Source: Sphagnum magellanicum
Taxonomy: Eukaryota; Streptophyta; Sphagnopsida; Sphagnales; Sphagnaceae
Assembly (NCBI GenBank): GCA_021904315.1
Contig: CM038923.1
Span: 11,786,038-11,850,037, forward strand
Direction of reading: 5' to 3'
DNA length: 64,000 bases
Of this stretch, positions 48,630 through 61,300 are shown in pieces. Numbering within the stretch: the stretch's first letter is position 1; each line of letters starts with the position of its first letter. The position numbers were made by a program, and so were the translations under genes. The notes under the pieces were generated by a model. It saw only the letters and a program-made list of their open reading frames with translations. It had not been told where the DNA came from and ran no database searches.

Positions 48630-51185
48630 TACTTTTAAAATTATGCTTTGCCTACTTAAAACAATACACACCTAATTCAATCTTTCATTTCAACACTTAA
48701 AATATATGGTTTCATTTGTTGAAAACAATTTTGATAGATTGTTTTTACATAGATTCCTCCTTACAACTACTTTTCGTTCTCCTTAAATTTTATTTCGTTC
48801 TTAAAAAAAAAGAAAAGTAGTTAGAATATAATGAGATATCAAACACAATAATTACAGAATAAAATCAATGTTTTCTTCTTAGATTCATAGTACTATCTTT
48901 ACTTTAAATTGTACATATCAAAAATATGTAATCTTAAAAGTAGAAATCATAATTGAAAACATTAAAAATCTGTGGTTTCCAATACCAATAGAACTCTAAA
49001 CTTTATACCCATAGAAGGTTAGGTTATGTTCACACTTGTCACACACATTCAATTGTTTTGTAATGATGCTAGGATTTAGGATTTTTTTTATATTGAAATT
49101 AAAGTTGAGAAAGTTGTTAGAAACACTTAAAGAAGTTGCCAGAGAATAATGATAGAGACACAATATGAAGTTTTAAAGTTCTATAAGGTTATGAACCACT
49201 AATTTTCATGTTTCAATTTTGATTTTTGCATTTTAATACTATAGATGTTTGATATTTTCAACTTTGAATGAGGAAAACAATTTAGCATATTGGTGAAGAA
49301 ACAAAGAATAAATGTGAATTCTGAATTTGTTTGGGTTTTTCTAACTATAATATTCAAGATATGATCACATATTTGGATTTCAATAATAATCCAAAATTTG
49401 GAAGTAATGAAATAGTAACAACAATGAAATGAATATGTGAATATAGTTTGAAAATAAACTTGAATTGTTTGGAACAATAGATTGTATGAGAATTAAATGC
49501 ATTTGTGTGCATAATTTGTAGTGTTTGTTAGTAGGCAAAGAGTAAATTGAAGTAGAATTTACACCTACCATGTTGTGTCACAAATATGAAGGTATTGTTG
49601 TTGTTTCCATGTGCATAAATATTTGGTTGAAATTTGATGTTGAATGTTGATTTATACCCATTGTGTTACCTCCGTGATTGGTGCTTTCATTGGTTCATTT
49701 CCCATTGGTTGCACTTGTCGTTCATTTTGCATTTGTGCAAGTTTTGATATAGGTTGACCTGTTCTAATTGTTTCCTAAACCAACTTTTTATACCTATTTC
49801 TTGATATTTTTGGAATCAACATGTTTAAAGATAATTTTCACATTGATTCTAAAAACAAATCCATTGACTTCACCCAATAGTTATAAATCAAAAACAACTT
49901 CCCTTATAAATAGGACATCCAATTTTTTTCAAAAAATTTACATTAACCTTAATCTATTCCTTAATGTTTTCAAAATACAACAACAACAAGAAGACTATTT
50001 TCTATGAAACTTAAACTTGAAATTGCACATAAAATAATCTAAGTTATTTAAAACAAATGTAATTCAAACCAGAAATTGTAAGTGCTAATGCTTACAATTT
50101 TGATCCATTACATGGTCACCAAATGTTAAGAGGATTTTTGTTATTTCTTATTTAAGTTCATGCAATTTTCTAATCTTAGAAATAAGTTCAACTTCTATAA
50201 CAACATGTATATAAAAAAGAACATCTAATTTTATGTTTAAAACAAAACTTTTGGATTAAAATGTTTTCTTTTTCCTTGTCCATATATATATATATATATT
50301 TCAAACTTTAAATAGTTTAAATCAAACCATCTAAACAATAACTAGCTAGTATTAAGATAAATAGTCAGAAAATTCAAAAAATAAATGCATGTTTCACTAA
50401 CTCCCTATTCTATTGACTACTTGTTCTACTAACTACTTGTCGAGTTGTTAGGTATTGTCACTAGTTATAGATAAATTTGGGGTAACAATTGGAATTGTCG
50501 CAAATTTCACAACTTTTTTGTTCAAACCCCTTGACAATTCATGACAACTCATGACAATTCATGAAAGAATTTCATAAATAGGGTTGAATGTTGGCAAAAG
50601 ACCTTGTCCACTAATAAAAGTGTTGGCACCACCACTTCTAATGGTTGCACCATTAATACCCTACTTCCACCAGCCAAACGTTTTATTAGAAAATGTCGTA
50701 ATCACATTAGAATTGAAATAAATGTTGAGGCCATAATGCTTTCAATGATGGAAACATAATAGGGTGACCAATATAGTTACCATTCCTTAATTTGCACATC
50801 ATGGGCACATTTGAACTCATGATAATCGTGTATTAGTGACCCTTCCAAATGTTGGAATAAACATTTCCATGTCATGAAGGGTGTGAACACCCAGAAATTG
50901 CACATCTTTTACATATCACACAAATGATCAAACTTTTAGGTAAAATTATCTAATTCAATATGCCAATTGCCTTTCAATATCAAGGCCTTTTGGTGGTTCA
51001 TAAATGTCCTCCATATCCCACAATAGCACGATGTGGTGACCAACACCCCCCCCCCCCCCCCAACAAATGAAGATGATGGCAATGTGGGTGGTTTTAACTT
51101 CACCCCCTACCTAGTAAACCCATTGGTACCCTTCAAAGTATCCCTTATTATGGAATAATGTGTCACCTTCATGGTGAACCTTAAC
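48630..51185. other. AT-rich stretch, probably inserted into or replacing gypsy sequence
   Basis: 48,640-50,540 is very AT-rich without recognisable coding sequence. 50,560-51,180 has more balanced text that may be decayed gag, but no motif is secure. A run of 16 Cs lies at 51,046-51,061. Confidence 0.4.
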
Positions 51186-51189
51186 CCTA

Positions 51190-53296
51190 AATTGTGGGTA
51201 ACCAAATTCTAACCTTAAACTAGGATGTTGAATTTGTGGGTTGAACCAAACCTTAATCTAAAACAACACTTGCATTCACAAAAACATTTCATGGGGCCAA
51301 CAAAACTTGAACATGTTGTGAACACATCAAATGGTAAATTGTGTCCTAAGAATTCATCACATAATGACAAATTATTCATGTGGTACTTAAAATTTATGTC
51401 CCAAGATGTCATCACAAAATTACAAGCCCAACCAAGCCTAATATTTTCCACAAACAAAACTAAAAACATAGGTGCGACCCCAAACAACACAAAATGGGAA
51501 TGAAATTTTCATACAACACACATCTCCACTCTTTTAATTTTACTTGAAAGTTACAACATGAATCCAAAATCCTCCACGTCCATTGATGGTGCAACATTTC
51601 ACCACATGTAGGTCACAAGAAGGGGTGTTTATCAACAAAGTGAACACTTCACTACAAATTAGTTGAAAATCAACACACAATACCTTCCACACCTTGTAAA
51701 AAATCTTGTTTCCAAAAATGATGTAATTTTGCACACATGTAGATTTCCTGTTTGGAAACTCAATAATATTGACAACATTGTAATTTCAATTTGTATGCCA
51801 AAGATATAGAATTTGGGAAAAAAATTGCCAATTAATTCCAAAATTAATTTTGAAATCAATTAATTTTTATTTTGTTGTCCCATCACAAGGCAACATTGTT
51901 TGAAATCTATTTGATTTTAAAAGTTGAATTGTCCAATGTATGGTTATTAATGAGTGTTCATACTTAGCCTACCCACATGCTAACCAACCCCCATGTTCGA
52001 CTACCAATTTGGATGAAAAATGGATGGATGTAATATCCAATTATGGACGAAAGGTGGCCTTCATGTATGAAAAATCCTTTACAAAATTTTAATTAAAAAA
52101 ATCTGAGATTTAAAAAAAAAAAAAAAACCATACCACGTGGCAGGTTCAGATTGGTGTCAAATTATCTAATCTGAACATCAAGTTCATAATTTTTTTTAAA
52201 ACAAAAAATAAAAAGGGGAGGTTTGAATGCATCTCACACCCCCCTTATCCCAGGGCTTTTACAAGCCTTGCAAACTTCCATTCTTGTTGAGCCTACCAAA
52301 GTCTCAACAAGCTCAAGAAAAGTTAGCAATGGTGAGCTCCAAGCTCCACCATTGTTCATTCCCCTCCCCCCCCCCCCTTTCTACAACAACTTAGAACCGG
52401 CATTGTTATTATTGTTGGCATGCACCCATGATAAAAATGATGACAACGAAGAGGAGGTGAGAAACACCCCCCTCCTCTTGAGCTGATATCAAAGAAAAAA
52501 TTCAAGGGACTATGCCACCCCGCAATGTTGATGTCAACCAACTAAAGTTCAAGCTCCAACAAGAATGATGGTGGTGTCCTTGCCATTGCCACCCATTTGT
52601 GCTAACTTATTCCTTGTTGATGGACTCACAAAGAAAAAGGAAGAAAGAAAAAGTGAGAGAAATGGAGAGAAAGAAAAAAAGAACGAAAGAAAAAAATGAA
52701 ATGATGGAGGGCCTTTAATTGGTGGCAATGCCTCCTTTAAAGTTTTTTTTCTTACAACTCTACCGCCTTTGCAACTCCCTCCACCCTTTGGGATACACAA
52801 AGGCACCACTGGGGTTCAAGTCCCTAATGAGTGATATAGCTATTAAACATGAAAAATTAACCACAACACTTGGTGCAAAACGAAACCCAAGCAAAAAGCT
52901 TCTAAATATCATAAAAAATTTTCCATGCAAAACACAAATTACAAGCCCATGCTTAACACAACAAATCTCATTGCAACACAAACAACTAGATCACTTCGAA
53001 TGATTAAAAAGATGTACTCACTTGCAACACACAAACATATATGTCAAACCTTACAACAAACTTACATATAAATGTACCACAAAAAAATTGTACCAACACA
53101 AAACAAATCTTAGAGGCTCAAACCACTAAAAAGGATTTGACATCACAAGCACATGGATTTTATACCAAAGCCATGAAAAGTCTAAAATCCCATTCACATG
53201 ATTCCAAGCTAATCTACCACAAAGCACAATTAATTAGACGAACCTAGTTTAGGCTAACCTAACTATAACATAATTAACTACTTAATAAAAAATTCC
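51190..53296. repeat. Dispersed repeat, second copy including copy C
   Basis: The left part (51,190-52,750) matches 33,340-34,930. The right part (53,010-53,296) matches copy A at 36,090-36,480 and, more closely, copy B at 46,890-47,200. Similarity to B stops abruptly at about 53,296 (AAAAAATTCC then TGGCATAG), where the unique flank of the EML gene begins. A 12-C tract lies at 52,366-52,377. Frames inside are repeat-derived. Confidence 0.65.
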
Positions 53297-54745
53297 TGGC
53301 ATAGAATTGAAGCTCCAACTGTCATCTGTTGGCTTATCCTGTAGAAACCAATTCACTCGTGATAGTCATCCTCTCTAACTCAAGAGTCATAATCATGTCA
53401 CCTGAGGAAAAAGGCCAAGAACCCCTGGTCAAATACAGGGGGAATGAGAAGACTAACCTAAATAGTTACAATACTAGTGAGATTCTAGAATAATCCGGTT
53501 CAACCCCAATGAAAAGGGAGGCTCATTCCAAGGATGAGAAATCCTGTTGTTAATGGCAGCTAAACCTACTGGACGAATGGTGAGATGGAAGAGTCGATTG
53601 TTAGGGGATGAAGATCTTTAACATGGATGTCCTGCACAATTGTAAGCCGCTTGAGGACGAGGATCTAGAGCACCACGTGCTGATTCACTAAATAAGATTG
53701 GCTATGCAGCCAACAAAAAGGAGCTGCACCCCAGTGAGCCAAATTCCTCATGTTTAGTAGAGACCAAAACAATACAAATTCAAGGACAAGAAGTCCTTTA
53801 CGTGAACACCTATAGGTAAATTCAGAGCTGTATTGTACTATCCAAAACTCTTAGTAGAAAACAAAGAGAACTCTGTGACCAAACCCATTCAGGAACCTGG
53901 CAAATCATGAAACTTATCAGTTCTGTTTGAATCTTCCTCACTGTCTCCTCTCACACAGCTGCAAGATAAAGATGCTCACATCCCCTATAATGTCATTGGG
54001 TATTCGTGTGTTTTTGATGTATGAGTCCAATTTATATAAGAAGATACAATTGCTTCAAACAGAAGTTCACCCAACCTTTTGAAACTGGGCATTGACAACA
54101 GTAAGCAACAAGGCCAACAAATACCTACCTGGGTAAAAAGCTAGAGAAGCAGCCCATATTGGACTTGATGCAGAATTGGAGCAAAAGCAAGCAGGCACTC
54201 ATCCATGTGTATCAAGTATTTGCCCCAAAAAGTTCAGGCAAGATGTTTTTGATCTTGGAAAGCATTCAGCTCATTCAGCTTATTGATCAATCCATTAATA
54301 GAATTCATGAGCTCAAATTTGTCTGGTGAATTTGTGCAGATCTCATGTCGTCCATCCTTGATGATCATGCACTGTTGCAAATGTTTTTGTGCAATTTTTC
54401 TATTCTGTCAGAAATGCATGTAAAGACATGCACTGAATATCGTAGTGCAGTTTGAGGGCATGTTACAGGCTGAATTTTTTGAAATGCCCGTTTTCATTTT
54501 TATTTTATTTTTTTCCGGTGATAACCAGCAGGTATTTATGCCCGGCAAAGCCCTCGGCCTCACAATTGCCTGCCCACAGTCTCCAGCTTTACCCTACAAA
54601 TACTGGACATGAATACAAAATACCTACACAAGTATTTTCTTTTTCTCTGTCCCCATTTCTTTTTCACACGTCTTCTTTTTGGGTAGGGTTGATAACCAGG
54701 AAGGTTCGTAGGTAGCACAAGGTCTAGAAAGTACAGCTACAAGGT
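53297..54745. other. 5' flank of the EML gene
   Basis: Balanced, non-repetitive sequence with no recognisable gene, likely containing the promoter. Pyrimidine-rich text near 54,640-54,670 and GTAGGGTTG at about 54,684 are possible transcription-start features. No clear TATA box was assigned. Confidence 0.4.
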
Positions 54746-55081
54746 ATGGCGCGACCTACGACTTTAGTTAGCAAAGCTGGGTTGCGTGGTGGTCCAGCGG
54801 TATACCTCCGTCTCTCTCCTCTCACCGGGTCCTCGTGCGCCCTGCTCTCTTCTTTTTGCGCTACTTCGCCCTTGCATCCCTTCTGCAAGATAAGGGCGCT
54901 CTTTGATACCTACCTTCTTCACGAGGCTGGACTAATAAGCAACGCGGAGAGATGCAGGATTCCTTCTTTACGCCGTCCCAAGCAGGCGGGAGATGGATGG
55001 ATGGCCGGAGCGATGGAGAAGTCGAGGAGAAGGTGGAGCAGCAAGTGCGGAAGCTGGAACTGGAAGCGTATGCTGCCGTAG
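54746..55081 (+). other. Upstream ORF overlapping the EML start
   Basis: An ATG at 54,746 opens a 111-codon frame that overruns the EML start codon (54,952) by 130 bases in another frame. Its composition (Arg/Ser/Pro-rich) shows no domain. If transcription begins upstream of it, it would be expected to reduce translation of the main frame; if transcription begins later it is irrelevant. Confidence 0.4.
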
Positions 55082-56064
55082 TGCGGGCATTCGGAGCGCA
55101 ATCGGAGGTACTCACGTGGGCCAAGGAACGGCTGATGTCGGATCTGCGTAAGGAGCTGCGGGTAACGGAGGAGCAGCACCGGCTGATTGTTTGCGAGGTA
55201 GATGACGCGCTTCGGGAGTATCGTCCTAGTAGCAGGATTCTGGCCAGTTCCGCAGTCGCCGACGGAAATGTAAACGGTTCACAGTCGCGGAAGAAGCAGA
55301 AGCCCGAGCCGGTAGAGAGTACTTTTGTGGAATCAGCAGGAGCGGGTGGCGGGATGCAAAGCGCGTCAAAGCGTGGTGCCGGAGCTCAGAGAGTCAAGAA
55401 ATCTGCAACCCCAAAGCCCGTCGCTCAGCCTGGGGTAGGGTTTGACGTCCCAGTAGATAATTGGTTAGGGCGCAGGGTGAAGACACGATGGCCGGAGGAC
55501 AGATGCTTTTATGAGGCTGTCATCACTCGATACGATCGCGAGAGGGGCATGCACGCACTGGTGTACGACATGGACACTCCGGACGAGACTTGGGAGTGGG
55601 TAAACCTCAAGGATATGAACAAGAATGACTTGCTATGGGTGGATGCGCCTAGGGTGCCGTTGGCTGGCAAGAGAGTCCCACCGGAGGAAGGAGCAGGGAT
55701 GGGCAGAGACAGTGTGTCCCAGGGCATGAAGTGGCAGGAGACCGCAGGTGGGGTTCTATCAGCCCTTCTGGGTAAGCAAAAGAATGGTCAAAGAGGTCAG
55801 CAAGCCATATCTAGCCCGCAGCAACAAGCTAGACCTTGGGCCAGCAGTGTGCCACATCTTGACATTGCTGTCGCTTCAAGGAAAGGATCTAACAGCGTCG
55901 TGATTCCGGATTTTGCTCCTTTCATGAAGGAGGCTGATGCACTTGACCAAGAGGAGAGCATGGAGAAATTGGAGCACATCAAGAAAATGGCAAGTGAGCA
56001 TGAGGTGATCCTTCGCAGAGCTTTGGCAGATGTTGGTGAGTCTGAGGATGATAGTGATAACTAA
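54952..56064 (+). CDS. EML: EMSY-like protein with ENT and Tudor/Agenet domains
   Basis: An intronless 370-residue frame beginning at ATG 54,952. EML proteins are plant nuclear factors with an N-terminal ENT domain and a Tudor-like (Agenet) fold that reads methylated histones; in Arabidopsis they act in immunity and seed development. Seen here: an ENT domain at about residues 24-93 ('KLELEAYAAVVRAFGAQSEV', 'RKELRVTEEQHRLIV'); a basic linker; a Tudor-like domain at about 171-232 ('WLGRRVKTRWPEDRCFYEAV', 'DMDTPDETWEWVNL') with the aromatic residues such folds use for binding; and a C-terminal helical, probably coiled-coil segment (about 320-360) ending in an acidic DSDN tail. Length and order match the family. 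Some other plants' EML genes are multi-exon, so the single exon is unusual. The gene is convergent with TOM40. Confidence 0.93.
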   Translation: MQDSFFTPSQAGGRWMDGRSDGEVEEKVEQQVRKLELEAYAAVVRAFGAQSEVLTWAKERLMSDLRKELRVTEEQHRLIVCEVDDALREYRPSSRILASSAVADGNVNGSQSRKKQKPEPVESTFVESAGAGGGMQSASKRGAGAQRVKKSATPKPVAQPGVGFDVPVDNWLGRRVKTRWPEDRCFYEAVITRYDRERGMHALVYDMDTPDETWEWVNLKDMNKNDLLWVDAPRVPLAGKRVPPEEGAGMGRDSVSQGMKWQETAGGVLSALLGKQKNGQRGQQAISSPQQQARPWASSVPHLDIAVASRKGSNSVVIPDFAPFMKEADALDQEESMEKLEHIKKMASEHEVILRRALADVGESEDDSDN

Positions 56065-58377
56065 TTCTTTTTTGACATTGTATTAAGGTGTTTTGGCCCC
56101 TAAATACAGTGGCAGAATTTCTTAAGGCAAGTCCAGCCAGTGCAAAGTCTTATGTTTTACAAGTAACTCAGAGGGCTTCCCTCCCAGTTCATTTTAGGTT
56201 TGTCAACAATCTGGGGTGGATGAACAAACTCTGGTCTTTTTCCACAAATCCTTTCACATTTCTTTTTCAATGTGCTTGGTTTTTGTTGCAGAGGACTACT
56301 TTGCATTGTATAACAGAATCCCAAATTACAGGCACACAACTCTAATTCATCACTTTACTGCTGGCAAGTTTGCAGGACTCTTTTTATGTTTTGTTGTGGC
56401 ACAAGTTGACTAGGTTTCAAGGGTCCATGAACTGTACACTATTAGGAGACTTCCAAACCAGCCAGATGAGTACATCATCATATCTTCTGGATGTGTTACT
56501 GATTGTTTCATTGTAAATTAAGGAGAAGTGCATATTGCATATTACAGTAACACTATCCCATATCCATCAAAAAGGTGTATGGAGAATCACTAGACTCTTG
56601 TGGTTGCGAACAAATCATACAACTATTTAGGGTTTTTCAGATTTCACCACTCAATACAAATAGGTTTCAAGTCATCTTGATCCTTTCACTCTCCATGAAT
56701 GGATTTGTAGTAAGCAGTCAAGCATAGGATATCGGTTGAAGGGTGACTCCTAGCGGGATTGTCTTGCAACTTGTGTAGTCCAGAGATGCATCAGATGTGG
56801 AAGTATACTGGTTTTTGCTGTGGACAATTGTGAGCTGTGTAAGGAGTTGAGCACTGCAGATCTTTCTCTGAACTCATGGTTGAGAAAAGACATTACTCAT
56901 TTGTGTCTCTGAAGATAGATGTGCTCCTTTTCTCTGGTTATTGTGGTGGAAACCTCTCTTCCAGGATATTACTAATAGTTAACATTCATGGTGTCTAGTA
57001 GCAATAGTGCTCTCATTAACGCCAATATTGCTCATTTTAACACACTCCTTTTCCTTCTCAGCTTCCTAGGCAGTGAAATCCTATTCAGTCTTCTCCTGGC
57101 AATATGTTCTGCTGTCTCTTGTAACATAAACTCTTGCTGACTGTTGAATGCACCTCTTTCCAACTCCAATCTTTGGGAGTGAGACCATTCTTATGATTCC
57201 ATGCCAACAACCACATTTGGAGAACAGGTGAGCTTTGACAACAGTTCGAACCATGACAACCTCTTTTCTCAAACTCATGTCAGAGACTTCCAATCTGGCA
57301 CATGGTTCATGAAGATATTGGTGGAGCATTTGTTTATGTGCAGCTTCAAACTTAAAAGCTCTGCTGGAGGGCAACCTAGAATTGTGGATATTCATAGAAC
57401 CACACCCTATGAGAGCTAGTGCTTAGTTGCTTAATTCACAAGTTGTGTCGTTTCTTGTTCTGCACTTTCTTTGGCAAGCTTTCTGAGCAGGTCTGGAGCA
57501 CCATGTTCACATGAGTATTTTAACTTGACATTAACTCAGATCAACTTAACCTTGCTTTGAAAAGATGGGGACAAGATGAAGAAACGACAGAAACAGATGA
57601 GCATTACAAGTGCATGGTTGGTCATTTGAAGAGTTACTGCTAATTCCATATCCAGCATTGTTACAAAAGTTTATAGTCCCATTAGTGTCCCTCCAAAGGA
57701 TACTTCTACATACTAGGAGAACATGTTAATTCATATGATGCTACTCCCCAATATTGTGAACACTCTAAAGCTAGGCACATGTTGTTGCTCATATTTACAT
57801 GAACTCCCACACCCACTTCTCAGACCATTCCACCCTAAGAAGCCAATTCAGGCATTGTCACTCCTAGTTGCCTGCTCCAGTGGTGAAAAAATGAACTCAG
57901 AAGATCTAACTTGACCACAAATGCACAGATAGTACCTTGATTCTAAAGTCATGCTTGCACAGTTTCTGTGCTGTCATGTCCAGTGGACTGAACAATGGAA
58001 AGGAGACCCTAACCATTAGAGAGCAACACAGAGATTCCATGAAAGTGCCATGGAAAACCCAATCAAAGTAGTAACAATGCTGGCAACTGAGATGGATTGC
58101 TTGCTCAAATTGTTAGCAGCCTTCCCTTGAATGGTATACAGACCTGGTTCCCAACAGATGGCATGAAGAACTCTGAGGAAAGAAGGCTGAAAAACCATGG
58201 GTCCTAACCCTATCCAGAGCTTTGAGAAGAATGCTCCAGTCTATTTGGAAGGATCATGTCAAGAACAAATGGACATCAATGGCACAAAGAAATTGCTGCC
58301 CAGTGTCATAAAGCTGGAAACGGAAGATCAGGCTCCCACTTCATGAGTGTGGAAGTAGGTTTCAAAAGCGGCGGTGG
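56065..58377. other. Convergent intergenic region between EML and TOM40
   Basis: Contains the 3' ends of both genes. Composition is balanced and largely unique, with no repeat or additional gene recognised. Frames up to 104 codons (57,081-57,395, -) have no domain. Confidence 0.5.
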
Positions 58378-61300
58378 TTACTGGCCCACTGTCATACCAA
58401 ACCCAAACTTATAGTCCTTCTTCCAATGGTCAATCTGCCAGTGGACAACAGTGCAATACTGCAGCTGATGAGCTCATGTCCCCAAACCAGGTAAAAATCA
58501 AAGTGCAAAAGCAATCCCATTGTTCAGCATCTAAAAAAGGTGAGAGGATCCCTGTCTGAAGATATTCCAGTGATCTGTTTGCGTTTAAGTTGCATGCATC
58601 AAAGGTGATTTCATTTGACCTACTAGAGAAGGAGGTTGCAGAATCTGTCAGGAAATTTCAAAACTCTTGTTTGCAGAAATGACTGGAATGAAGACAGCAT
58701 AAGCTGGGGAAAGGTAAACAAAGATGTAGAACTGACCTCTGCAGAGAGCAAAAAATTGACACCAACATTCAGCCTTTCTTCCAGGTAGGCTGCAATGCAC
58801 CCATTTGTATCTAACCTTCCTCTCAATCGGCACTGCCAAATGGTAGAAGCCTCACAATCAGCCAAAAACCTCAACAAGTCGATGTGACTCTACTTACAAT
58901 TTTTATAAGCTGTGGTTTGCTGTAGGCACTGTCAAAAAGAGTGTGGGCTTCTAGGTAGCATGTACAATAATCAAATTGCCTCACTCAACTGCAGATTAGG
59001 AGCACTAGAATGCACAGGACTGAAGGCCCTGACATTTAGTTGGCTAAACATCACTCATTAATGCACAAGGTAACAAGAGAAAAGTTACCTGTTGAAGCAG
59101 ATAGTCATAACCTAAACTGGTCACTACCTCCTTGGTTTTCCAGTTGTACACAAAATCCGACGCTAATGATACCTGTTATGCCACAATGAACACAACCCAT
59201 TCTATGAAAAAAACTCAGAACATGTTCATTAATGTGCCAACTCAGTTTTTTTAGGACTAGTCTCCAGATTCATATTTTGGTAGATACTGCTTTATTGCTC
59301 AATGGATTCAGAGAATGTTATTTGGAAGCTCAAAAGCAGTACTGAAATGTGAGAAGCACTACCTTGTCAGAAACTTTGTGCACATATGTCATGCCTATGG
59401 TGCCTCCACTTTTAAACTGTGCTGTTGCTACCTACAACAACCTCTGACCTGATCAGTCCACAAACTAAAAATGTATCTGGCCTTCCCAATATGAACCTGC
59501 AGGTTGTGAAATTTAGCTGATCAAATATATCACATAATCTGCAGCCAAAACTGATGGTATTCCCTTCATTCATCCTCTGTTTTTTGTTTGCAAATCATGT
59601 ACTGACAGGGTTATTTTTTTATCTTCTCTTCAAATCATCTACACTACTGAATTTGGTGGAACAGGGATCTTGACACTTGCCATAGCTCATTCTGCCTTCC
59701 TTGATTTGACATTTTAAGGCTTGTGCAGAACCCAACATAACATTCTCTAGAAACTTAACATGTGCTGGAGCACATAATAAATCCTGTGTGCAGAATATTC
59801 TACCCACACAAAACTCTCTTGCTGAAAATAGTTCATAGTAAGAGACCGTGAGAGAACAAGTAATAATGCATTTCTGGCATGCATACCACTTTCTCAGTGT
59901 TGTAGCGAGCAGCAAAGCCAATGCCTGACTTCCGATGATGGCCCAACCAATACCCTTCACCTCCAAGAGCCAAATTGTTGGTCACACTCTGTGTCATCAA
60001 CCTTTCTCTCTATGTGAGTGTCCTCCCATCCACAACTCAGGGTATTATTGCTCAGGTTCAGTAGGAAAACAACAACACCCCCATTTCAATTGTGTTGGTC
60101 TCTAGAGTTGACAGACATTCAATATCCCAGTTCCCACATCACCAAAAAGTATGTTCCCACAGTGGAAAACTGAGTAGACATGGATGGGTAAACTCCTTTT
60201 ACAGTCCAAAAGGTTTTATATCTTTCACTCTGGACCATCAAGGATTAAGACTCACTACTGTCAAGTACAAATTGCATCACCCAACAGACCATGACACCCA
60301 AAATGAGAAAGAGATGTGAGGCTTACAAACCTGCATGTAGTTCACTCCGTAGAAAGCATTGTTTCCCATTTGCAATTGGGCCCAATAATCATTTCCCTGC
60401 TCACCTCCACATTAACCATAACCAGAAGAATCATTTCCTGGGATTCTTAATTAGTCCATGAATAAGAAGAACAGGAAGGCTGGTATGACATGACCAGAAG
60501 AAGGTGCCTAAACAGGACCTAGATTGCAAGCCCTGCAACAAGATCTATTACAAAGATGAGACAATGTGGTCCCAGAGTTCATAAGTGTGTGGGAGATGCA
60601 GTAGAGTAGGGCAGATGACCATGAAAGCTTCTCTGGGCAGGATGAATGATTTGCAGCCATCAAGAAATGACAAGAAGCTAATTGTTTGTATCACATACTC
60701 ATCAGATAGAGAGAAGAGTGGAGAGTGAAGAGACACTACTTGTTTATATGAAACAGAGTTGGAGAAAGGAATGAGCAGAAAGACATACCCTGTAATCAAA
60801 GTGGAACATGCCAAGTGAAAAATGAGGCTCATTTGTGATCTGCCCCATATCCATCATAACCCCCAACCCTGAAGATCAGAAACCCTAACAAGAGGAGAAG
60901 AGAGAGTGTATCGTGAGGAGGGCTACCTACCCTTCAACCAAAATAGAACTTTTGAAGAAATGAGGCCTGCTTGTGAGCTGCACCATTGTTGCCACCATCA
61001 TGAACCCCTTGAAGAAAGTAAAAACCATGAAAGATCATGTATAAAGTGACTGCAAAGACTACAAGGGTCATAGAGGGTAATGATATGCAGCTTGGCAAGA
61101 GGACTGTATAGTGCAGCTGTCTGTCATGGAGGGAGAATGTAAAGGGGAACATTGATGCCCACAAATACTGAAACACACCTGGGCATTGATTTTGAAAGAG
61201 AATCGGTCATTGACATCATACTTTATTCGAGCACTCATGCGCCCATCAGTTAAGATACGTCCAATCAACATAACCATTTGTGTCTTGCCCTGAGCATTGC

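Noticed and set aside
52484-52497. Minus-strand TTTGATATCAGCTCA as a tRNA-Met primer-binding site
   Set aside because: Only a partial match to TGGTATCAGAGC, and its position conflicts with the layout inferred from the paralogous repeat copy, where no such site is seen.
52810-52825. GGGGTTCAAGTCCC as a tRNA T-arm
   Set aside because: The surrounding sequence has no acceptor, D or anticodon stem at the right spacing.
54790-54845. tRNA gene or SINE suggested by TGGTCCAGCGG (box A match)
   Set aside because: No convincing box B or cloverleaf could be drawn; GGGTCCTCGTGC downstream is a poor match.
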